From Clostridiales bacterium (GTDB lineage: Bacteria; Bacillota; Clostridia; Lachnospirales; Lachnospiraceae): DNA of 20,865 nucleotides. The stretch is taken from contig JAHZHF010000003.1 of assembly GCA_019420405.1 (NCBI GenBank), positions 1-20,865 on the forward strand. Direction: 5' to 3'. The position numbers and the translations under genes were made by a program. The number at the start of each line of letters is the position of its first letter. Within the stretch, counting starts at the first letter, position 1. Below are positions 15,274 through 20,865 of the stretch, in pieces. Under the pieces are notes generated by a model that did no database searches, was not told the DNA's origin, and saw nothing but the letters and a program-made list of their open reading frames with translations.

Positions 15274-16758
15274 ATGGCAAAACCGATTATGATACAGGGG
15301 ACGATGTCCAATGCGGGGAAGAGCATCCTGGCAGGCGGGCTCTGCCGCGTATTCCGGCAGGACGGATTCCGGACGGCTCCTTTTAAATCACAGAACATGG
15401 CGCTCAACTCCTACATCACCAGGGATGGTCTGGAGATGGGGAGGGCGCAGGTGATGCAGGCGGAGGCCGCCGGGCTGGAACCGGACGCGGCCATGAATCC
15501 GATCCTTTTAAAACCGACCAGTGATACCGGATCACAGGTCATTGTAAACGGGAAACCCGTCGGGATGATGTCCGCGGCTGATTATTACCGCCATAAGAAG
15601 GAGTATATTCCGGCGATTATGGACGCTTATCACAAGCTGGATCAGATGTATGACGTGATCGTGATCGAGGGGGCAGGGAGTCCGGCTGAGATCAATCTGA
15701 AACAGAATGATATCGTCAATATGGGGCTTGCTGAGATGGTGGATGCCCCGGTTCTTCTTGTGGGAGATATTGACAGGGGCGGCGTGTTCGCCCAGATTGC
15801 GGGGACGGTTCTGCTTCTTGAAGAGTCCGAACGGCGAAGGATCTGCGGAACGGTGATCAATAAATTCCGCGGGGATCTGGAGATCCTGAAACCGGGCCTG
15901 ACGATGCTTGAGGAGAAAACCGGGATTCCCGTGGTCGGAGTTGTTCCGTATTTTGACCTTGATATCGACGACGAAGACAGCTTAAGCGACAGATTTCGGA
16001 GAAAAACGGGTGCCGGAGAGAACTGCGCTCTTGTAGATCTTGTGATAATCCGTCTTCCGCGCATCTCGAACTTCACGGATTTTGCGCCGCTTGAAGCGTC
16101 CCGTTTCCTGAATGTCCGATATGTATCATCACCGGATGATTTCGGCACGCCGGATGGGGTGATTATACCGGGAACAAAGAATACGATAAAGGATCTTCTG
16201 TGGATGCGGCAGAACGGACTGGAAGGAAAGATTTTAAGACATGCGGAAAAGGGCGGTCTTGTTGTCGGGATCTGCGGCGGTTACCAGATGCTCGGCAGAC
16301 GGATCAGCGATCCCGAAGGCGTGGAGGAACAGGGCACTGTAAATGGCATGGGACTGCTCCCCATGGAGACGGTATTCGGACCGGAGAAACAGAGAAGAAG
16401 AGTTTCAGGAAGATTTGGGCATCTGGAGGGGATGCTCTCCGGTTTAAGCGGAGCAGAGCTGGAAGGATATGAGATACATATGGGGGCCTCCTATTCATGT
16501 GAGCCTTTCCATTCAGGCGAACCGGCGGACGGAATGCAGTCCGGCAATGTGTACGGCTGTTATATCCACGGCCTGTTTGACCACGCCCAGGCTGCGGAAG
16601 GATTCGTGCGGGCCCTGCTGAAACAAAAAGGGTATGATTCCGGAGACGTACAGCTTCCGGACTGGAAGGATTACCGTGAGGAGCAGTACGATCAGCTGGC
16701 GGACATGATCCGTGCAAGCCTTGATATGGAAGCGGTGTACAGGATTGTAGGTCTGTAG
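15274..16758 (+). CDS. cbiP: Cobyric acid synthase CbiP (CobQ)
   Basis: A glutamine- and ATP-dependent amidotransferase that amidates the b, d, e and g side chains of adenosylcobyrinic acid a,c-diamide. The 494-residue product has an N-terminal dethiobiotin-synthetase-like domain with IQGTMSNAGKS (7-17), FKSQNMALNSY (37-47) and VGDIDRGGVFAQIAGT (163-178). The C-terminal amidotransferase has nucleophile Cys334 in VGICGGYQMLG and His432 in CYIHGLFD. The QNMALNS segment separates it from CbiA. AGGGAG (15261-15266) lies seven bases before the ATG. A 49-base spacer with no visible structure follows before cobU. Confidence 0.96.
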   Translation: MAKPIMIQGTMSNAGKSILAGGLCRVFRQDGFRTAPFKSQNMALNSYITRDGLEMGRAQVMQAEAAGLEPDAAMNPILLKPTSDTGSQVIVNGKPVGMMSAADYYRHKKEYIPAIMDAYHKLDQMYDVIVIEGAGSPAEINLKQNDIVNMGLAEMVDAPVLLVGDIDRGGVFAQIAGTVLLLEESERRRICGTVINKFRGDLEILKPGLTMLEEKTGIPVVGVVPYFDLDIDDEDSLSDRFRRKTGAGENCALVDLVIIRLPRISNFTDFAPLEASRFLNVRYVSSPDDFGTPDGVIIPGTKNTIKDLLWMRQNGLEGKILRHAEKGGLVVGICGGYQMLGRRISDPEGVEEQGTVNGMGLLPMETVFGPEKQRRRVSGRFGHLEGMLSGLSGAELEGYEIHMGASYSCEPFHSGEPADGMQSGNVYGCYIHGLFDHAQAAEGFVRALLKQKGYDSGDVQLPDWKDYREEQYDQLADMIRASLDMEAVYRIVGL

Positions 16759-16807
16759 AACACACTGTACGGCAGTAATCAGGATAGAAATCAGGGATGG
16801 GATTGAG

Positions 16808-17848
16808 ATGTTTGAAGTTGTGACAGGCGGAAGCGGGAGCGGGAAATCCGCTTTTGCGGAAGAGAGAATATGCAGTCTGGGAGAAGGACACACTCTTTAT
16901 TATATTGCGGCCATGATCCCGCGCGGCAGGGAGACTGAGGAAAAGATCCAGAAGCATCGCGCAATGCGGGCGAGAAAAGGATTCACAACGCTGGAATGGC
17001 CTGTGGATCTTAATGGATCTGCGGAACGCTTTCCGGACTTCTCGGCGGAGGATTCCTGCGTTCTTGTGGAGTGTATGTCGAACCTGCTGGCCAATGAGTT
17101 GTATGAGGAAAACGGGGCCCATGACGGGGCGGCAGAGGCCATACTCCGAGGAATAGAGACACTGAAAAAACGGTGTCTGCACCTTGTGATCGTGACAAAC
17201 GATGTGTTCCGGGAACCTGTACCGGGCACGTCGGAAATGACTCTCTATGCAAAGTCCCTTGGGGAGATCAACCGGGCACTCTGTGAGAGGGCGGACCGGG
17301 TGACAGAAGTGGTATACGGCGTTCCGTGTCTGATCAAAGAGAAAGGAAGATCTGGGAGAATGGAATCGGTTCAGAACGAACCCGGAAGAAACATCCGGAA
17401 GAGAAGCAAGGCCAGGATTCATATTGTTACGGGCGGAGCTTATCAGGGAAAAAGAGAATATGCTGATCATATGTTTCCGGGGAAGCCGTGGACAGACGGG
17501 GCTGTATGCCGGCTGGAATGGCCCGGATCTGCCGGAAATAACATACGGATCTGCAACTTCCATCTCCTGGTGCGCAGATGGATGGAGGCAGGACGGACGA
17601 ACCGGGAGCTGATGGAGCACCTTTTGTATGGGGCTGGAGAAAACTGCCGGATCGTCATTGTCTGTGATGAGGTCGGGTGCGGACTTGTCCCGGTGGACGC
17701 GTTCGAGCGTGAATACAGGGAAAATGTGGGAAGGATCATGACGGAACTGTGCCGGGAGGCGGAGACGGTGGACCGGATCGTCTGCGGTATCCCGACCCGC
17801 ATAAAACAAGTGGAAGAACCAGAGGAAAGACAGGGAGGAAGAATATGA
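16808..17848 (+). CDS. cobU: Two-domain CobU: adenosylcobinamide kinase/guanylyltransferase with an extra CobU-like domain
   Basis: Phosphorylates adenosylcobinamide and transfers GMP to it. The 346-residue product is about twice the usual size. Residues 1-178 are a normal clostridial CobU: P-loop GGSGSGKS (7-14), His50 in KIQKHR at the position of the GMP-accepting His46 of Salmonella CobU, VECMSN (87-92), and VVYGVPCLIK (168-177). After a basic linker, residues about 203-346 form a second, shorter CobU-like domain: GGAYQGKR (209-216), EVGCGLVP (288-295) and RIVCGIPTRIK (323-333). It lacks the central region with the GMP histidine, and its Walker A lacks Ser/Thr after Lys. The ribosome binding site is weak (AGGGATGGGATTGAG). 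It overlaps cbiC by ATGA. The role of the second domain is unknown. Confidence 0.9.
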   Translation: MFEVVTGGSGSGKSAFAEERICSLGEGHTLYYIAAMIPRGRETEEKIQKHRAMRARKGFTTLEWPVDLNGSAERFPDFSAEDSCVLVECMSNLLANELYEENGAHDGAAEAILRGIETLKKRCLHLVIVTNDVFREPVPGTSEMTLYAKSLGEINRALCERADRVTEVVYGVPCLIKEKGRSGRMESVQNEPGRNIRKRSKARIHIVTGGAYQGKREYADHMFPGKPWTDGAVCRLEWPGSAGNNIRICNFHLLVRRWMEAGRTNRELMEHLLYGAGENCRIVIVCDEVGCGLVPVDAFEREYRENVGRIMTELCREAETVDRIVCGIPTRIKQVEEPEERQGGRI

Positions 17849-18492
17849 CGACAGAACTGGAAAATATACTGCCGGAGGAGATCGAGAAAAGGAGTTTCGA
17901 GATCATCACCAGAGAACTTGGAGAGAAAAAACTGATGCCCGGGACCGAGAGCATCGTAAAGCGGTGTATCCACACGAGCGCCGATTTTGACTACGCGGAC
18001 AACCTGGTATTCACGCCGGGTTCTGTGGAACGGGGACTTGAGGCACTCCGGTCCGGAGCTGCGATCATAACGGACACGCAGATGGCCAGAGCAGGGATCA
18101 ATAAGACCCGGCTGGGAACATTCGGCGGGGAAGTTCTCTGCTTTATGTCTGATCCGGATGTAGCGGAGACGGCAAAAAGGGAAAAGATCACCAGGGCTGC
18201 CGCCAGTATGGAGAAAGCGGCGCGGCTGTGCCGGGAGAGCGGAGCGGACAGAAGATGGATCTTTGCCATCGGCAACGCGCCGACCGCGCTTGTCCGTCTG
18301 TATGAACTGATTACAGAGGGGGCCATAAACCCGGATCTGATCATCGGAGTGCCGGTGGGATTTGTAAACGTGGTACAGTCAAAAGAACTGATATTAAGCC
18401 AGAGAGAAGTGCCGGCCATTGTGGCGCGGGGCAGAAAAGGGGGCAGCAATATAGCGGCCTGTATCTGTAATGCACTTTTATACATGCTGTAA
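17845..18492 (+). CDS. cbiC: Cobalt-precorrin-8 methylmutase CbiC
   Basis: Moves the methyl group from C11 to C12, forming cobyrinic acid for CbiA. The 215-residue product matches CbiC/CobH: the catalytic His43 sits in RCIHTSADFDY (40-50), followed by PGSVERGLEALRSGA, IITDTQMARAGI, AIGNAPTAL and GVPVGFVN, with a glycine-rich KGGSN near the end. The ATG at 17845 overlaps the cobU stop and has GGAGG (17834-17838) six bases upstream; an in-frame ATG at 17749 lies inside cobU. It acts in mid-pathway but is the last gene of the operon, apart from the other ring enzymes. Confidence 0.95.
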   Translation: MTTELENILPEEIEKRSFEIITRELGEKKLMPGTESIVKRCIHTSADFDYADNLVFTPGSVERGLEALRSGAAIITDTQMARAGINKTRLGTFGGEVLCFMSDPDVAETAKREKITRAAASMEKAARLCRESGADRRWIFAIGNAPTALVRLYELITEGAINPDLIIGVPVGFVNVVQSKELILSQREVPAIVARGRKGGSNIAACICNALLYML

Positions 18493-18496
18493 CAAA

Positions 18497-18689
18497 GTTA
18501 CTATTCACAGCCGTTTCGGACTTGACAGCAGATATGTTGTGCTTGCACAAAAGCTTCTGCTGTCAAGTATGAAACAAGACTGTGAAGCAGTCACCCCACC
18601 CTCATAAGCAGTCTTAGCCCCACAAGGGGCGGGACTGGAGCGCGCAAGCGCGACGAGTGCGCATGCGGGTGGGGGCTGTGAATAGTAAC
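18497..18689. repeat. 193-bp structured element with 16-bp perfect terminal inverted repeats
   Basis: GTTACTATTCACAGCC (18497-18512) and its exact reverse complement (18674-18689) bound a stretch packed with further inverted repeats. A 13-bp pair lies at 18520-18532 and 18556-18568, an inner TTGTG/CACAA stem at 18537-18550, GACTG/CAGTC at 18578-18592, GCCCC/GGGGC at 18617-18630 and CGCG/CGCG at 18641-18652. CCCCACCC (18594-18601) can also pair with GGGTGGGG (18667-18674), overlapping the right terminal repeat by one base. No open frame of note, no transposase and no clear target-site duplication are present. It begins four bases after the cbiC stop. It could be a MITE-like intergenic repeat, a structured RNA or a transcript-end element; the sequence alone does not decide. 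Confidence 0.75.
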
Positions 18690-18727
18690 GAGACAATATT
18701 TTTCACAGAATTTTAATCCCTAATCCC

Positions 18728-18756
18728 TATACACAAAATCCAATTTGTGCTAAAAT
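18728..18756 (+). promoter_or_regulatory. Probable promoter of radC
   Basis: A TAAAAT -10 box (18751-18756) preceded by TGC (extended -10) lies 17 bases after a weak -35, TATACA (18728-18733). The surrounding DNA is much richer in A and T than the coding regions. It would start a transcript around 18763, about 40 bases before radC. This is the only promoter-like sequence I see between the inverted-repeat element and radC. Confidence 0.5.
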
Positions 18757-18800
18757 AAATCACTGTATTGTATCATCAAGCCGATTGACGGATCAATTAT

Positions 18801-19499
18801 ATGAGTAAAAACAATACAATCAAAGAAATGTACCGCGAAGACCGTCCTTATGAGAAATGTGAACGTTTCGGCGCTGAGAATCTGACAGATGCGGAGCTTC
18901 TGGCCGTGATTCTTCGTACCGGGACAAAAGGGGAGAATTCTCTGGAACTGGCGCGCAGGCTCCTCCATCCGGATCTTACGGGGAAGGGCATTCTGAATAT
19001 TCATCAGTGGACAATGGACCGGCTGCTTAAGATCAGGGGAATCGGAAAAGTGAAGGCGGTTCAGATACTCTGTCTGTCCGAATTGTCAAAGCGCATGGCA
19101 AAGTCAGCAGCCATAGAAGGTCTGGATTTCTCCTCACCGAAAAAGATTGCACAATATTATATGGAAGATATGAGACACAGGAACAGGGAAGTGTTAAAGC
19201 TTCTCCTTCTGAACACGAGGTCGAAGCTGATCGGGGAGTGCGATGTATCAGTTGGAACCGTGGATATGGCTCTGGTATCGCCCCGGGAACTTTTCCTTGA
19301 GGCACTGCAGAAGAGTGCGGTGTCAGTCATACTTCTTCATAATCATCCGAGCGGTGATCCGACTCCGAGCAAGAGTGATGTGCTGATTACAAAGAGGGTG
19401 TATGAAGCCGGAGAGATCATCGGGATCCCCCTGCTGGATCATATTATTATAGGGGACAACTGTTATATCAGTTTTAAGGAGAAGAAGCTTTTTCAATGA
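18801..19499 (+). CDS. radC: RadC family JAB-domain protein
   Basis: The 232-residue product has the standard RadC layout. The N-terminal part (about 1-100) includes RPYEKCERFGAENLTDAELL (15-34) and a helix-hairpin-helix-like IRGIGKVKA (78-86). The C-terminal JAB/MPN metalloprotease-like domain has LLHNHPSGDPTPSKSD (178-193), with His180, His182 and Asp193 as the likely zinc ligands. The family is named for DNA repair, but its biochemical role is unsettled. The ribosome binding site is poor (GACGGATC), yet the N-terminus from this ATG aligns with the family pattern. It starts a new unit after the inverted-repeat element and lies 54 bases before mreB, a neighbourhood common in Firmicutes. Confidence 0.93.
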   Translation: MSKNNTIKEMYREDRPYEKCERFGAENLTDAELLAVILRTGTKGENSLELARRLLHPDLTGKGILNIHQWTMDRLLKIRGIGKVKAVQILCLSELSKRMAKSAAIEGLDFSSPKKIAQYYMEDMRHRNREVLKLLLLNTRSKLIGECDVSVGTVDMALVSPRELFLEALQKSAVSVILLHNHPSGDPTPSKSDVLITKRVYEAGEIIGIPLLDHIIIGDNCYISFKEKKLFQ

Positions 19500-19553
19500 G
19501 GGACGCGTTCGAGGGGAAATCTATGCGGAACTACGGACAGGGGTTTTGAACTT

Positions 19554-20579
19554 ATGATGGGGAATGTTTATGGGCTTGATCTCGGGACATATGAGATCAA
19601 AGTGTTTGATAAAAAGAAGAACAGAATATGGCAGGAAAAAAATACCATTGCCATGAAAAATAAAAGATATATTTTCGCCGTCGGAGATGAGGCCTACGAG
19701 ATGCATGAGAAAGCGCCGGAGGATATTGAAGTGATCTTCCCGATGAAAAACGGCGTGATCGCCCACTTTGACGACATGCAGTACCTGCTGTGCAGTCTTC
19801 TGGAGAGGGACCGGAAGATTTCGTGGGGCTCGGAGTATGTGATCGCGGTGCCTACGGACGTGACGGAAGTGGAGAAAAAGGCGTTCTTTGATCTTCTCTT
19901 TCACTCCGAGGCGAAGGCGAGATCCGTGCGCATCGTGGAGCGCGGGCTGGCGGACGCAGTCGGAGCCGGGATCGACGTGATCGGGGAGAAGGGCATCTTT
20001 GTCGCCAACTTCGGAGGCGGCACGACAGAACTCTCAGTTCTGTCATCCGGGGGAATGGTTTTAAACCGTCTCTTAAAAGTCGGCGGGGAAGATTTTGACA
20101 ATGCGATCTCCGGGCTGGTCCGCCACAATCAGGATTTCCTGATCGGAAGGATGACGGCAGAGCGGCTCAGGAGAGAGTTCGGCGTGTTCGAGGAGAGCAC
20201 GAACAGCTCGATCACAGTGTACGGGCGCGACCTTGTAACGGGAGTTCCCGCGCAGACGGAAGTGTCGATCAGTCTTGTGCGCGCCGCGATTAAAGACCTG
20301 CTGGAAGAGTGTGTCCGCGCGATCCGTACTATGGTCGAGAGAACTCCGCCGGATGTACGCAGAGTGATCTTAAAGCGCGGGATCTGCCTGACCGGAGGCA
20401 TGGCAAACTTAAGAGGGCTCGCTACATACATCAGAGAAAGTACGGGACTTCCCGTACAGACCGTGGAACATCCGGAGCTCTGTGCGGTCACGGGACTGCA
20501 GAAGATTATATCCGACAAGTCGTATTACAGGCGGCTCACATATTCAATGCTGGATGAAGATTATAGGTGGTTAAGATAA
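19554..20579 (+). CDS. mreB: Divergent MreB-family actin homologue
   Basis: A bacterial actin that should form membrane-associated filaments organising cell-wall synthesis. The 341-residue product spans the whole family: phosphate-1 GLDLGTYEIKV (7-17), PTDVTEVEKKAFFDL (100-114), phosphate-2 ANFGGGTTELSV (151-162), KVGGEDFDNAI (175-185) and the adenosine motif GICLTGGMANLRGL (276-289). Several usually fixed positions differ: LGTANT reads LGTYEI, the Asp of DIGGGT reads Asn152, the EEPMAAA stretch reads VERGLADA, and TGGG reads TGGM. Position directly before mreC (TAATG overlap) supports a cell-shape role. Two adjacent ATGs (19554 and 19557) follow ACAGGGG, so the start is uncertain by one residue. 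A standard MreB may exist elsewhere in the genome. Confidence 0.87.
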   Translation: MMGNVYGLDLGTYEIKVFDKKKNRIWQEKNTIAMKNKRYIFAVGDEAYEMHEKAPEDIEVIFPMKNGVIAHFDDMQYLLCSLLERDRKISWGSEYVIAVPTDVTEVEKKAFFDLLFHSEAKARSVRIVERGLADAVGAGIDVIGEKGIFVANFGGGTTELSVLSSGGMVLNRLLKVGGEDFDNAISGLVRHNQDFLIGRMTAERLRREFGVFEESTNSSITVYGRDLVTGVPAQTEVSISLVRAAIKDLLEECVRAIRTMVERTPPDVRRVILKRGICLTGGMANLRGLATYIRESTGLPVQTVEHPELCAVTGLQKIISDKSYYRRLTYSMLDEDYRWLR

Positions 20580-20865
20580 TGAACAGAAAGAATCGTACAT
20601 CTCATACAAACAGGTATATCCTTCTCGGACTTGCCATATTTTGCGCTCTGATGATGGTGCTCTCATCATTTTCGGACCGGGTGGCAGGCCCGTTTAAAGT
20701 GCTGGCAAATGTAACGGTGATCCCGCTTCAGCAGGGTATCAACCAGATTGGAGGCTGGATGAGCGACATGAAGGACAACTTCGCGACGCTTAAGCAGCTC
20801 CGGACAGAGAATGAGCAGTTAAAGGAACAGGTAGACGCGCTGTCTACGGAGAACAACTATCTCCA
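20579..20865 (+). CDS. mreC: Cell-shape protein MreC, N-terminal part (runs off the window)
   Basis: The frame opens with an ATG sharing its A with the mreB stop (TAATG) and stays open to the last base, giving 95 codons and two bases. The translation has a basic start (MNRKNRTSHTNRY), one membrane helix (about 13-31), the MreC-like SFSDRVAGPFKVLANVTVIP, then QGINQIGGWM and a coiled-coil heptad region rich in Leu, Glu and Gln from about residue 64 to the edge. This is the normal N-terminal architecture of MreC, a single-pass protein that scaffolds the elongation machinery outside the membrane. The beta-rich C-terminal domain is beyond the window. Confidence 0.9.
   Translation, partial: MNRKNRTSHTNRYILLGLAIFCALMMVLSSFSDRVAGPFKVLANVTVIPLQQGINQIGGWMSDMKDNFATLKQLRTENEQLKEQVDALSTENNYL

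Noticed and set aside
16304..17809. A 501-codon open frame on the minus strand across cbiP and cobU
   Set aside because: It lies wholly antisense to two well-supported enzymes, has no ribosome binding site I can see, shows no recognisable domain and is rich in Arg, Pro, His and Ser, as expected for a shadow of GC-biased codons.
18497..18689. Inverted-repeat element read as a CRISPR array, insertion sequence or simple terminator
   Set aside because: There are no regularly spaced direct repeats, no transposase frame, no clear target duplication and no hairpin followed directly by a T-run.

Overview
The window is about 20.9 kb of moderately GC-rich DNA from what is most likely an anaerobic, Gram-positive member of the Clostridia, probably Lachnospiraceae. 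This rests on strong purine-rich ribosome binding sites, sigma-A-type promoters with extended -10 boxes, an anaerobic (cobalt-early) cobalamin pathway with a clostridial-style CobU, and a radC-mreB-mreC junction. The family is an inference from gene content. All genes I accept are on the plus strand.

Region 1 (1-641): a single gene, cobO, encoding the corrinoid adenosyltransferase, with its own promoter and a very short leader. Region 2 (642-1038): a non-coding stretch holding a cobalamin riboswitch (about 768-986), closed by a 6-bp P1 stem and lying directly upstream of the ribosome binding site of cbiM. Region 3 (1039-18492): a nearly gapless run of 17 genes. It begins with the cobalt ECF transporter (cbiM, cbiN, cbiQ, cbiO). 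Corrin-ring assembly follows (cbiK, cbiD, cbiL, cbiF, cbiH, cbiET), then a,c-amidation fused to lower-ligand activation (cbiA-cobT), then nucleotide-loop assembly and side-chain steps (cobS, cobC, cbiB, cobD, cbiP, cobU), and last cbiC. Eight of the junctions are four-base stop/start overlaps (ATGA or GTGA), which suggests one long, translationally coupled operon under the riboswitch. Region 4 (18493-18800): a 193-bp, strongly structured element bounded by 16-bp perfect inverted repeats, then a promoter for the next unit. Region 5 (18801-20865): radC, a divergent mreB homologue, and the start of mreC, which runs off the window.

Together, regions 1-3 encode cobalt uptake and most of the route from sirohydrochlorin to adenosylcobalamin. 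Two enzymes of the anaerobic pathway, CbiG and CbiJ, are not encoded here, nor are the genes that make uroporphyrinogen or sirohydrochlorin, nor any for making the lower-ligand base.

The most unusual items are: (a) a single 826-residue protein joining cobyrinate a,c-diamide synthase to the CobT phosphoribosyltransferase; (b) a two-domain CobU whose second, shorter domain has a degenerate Walker A motif and lacks the guanylylation histidine; (c) the inverted-repeat element before radC; and (d) an MreB homologue with substitutions in its nucleotide-binding motifs. I found no CRISPR array, tRNA, rRNA or transposase.
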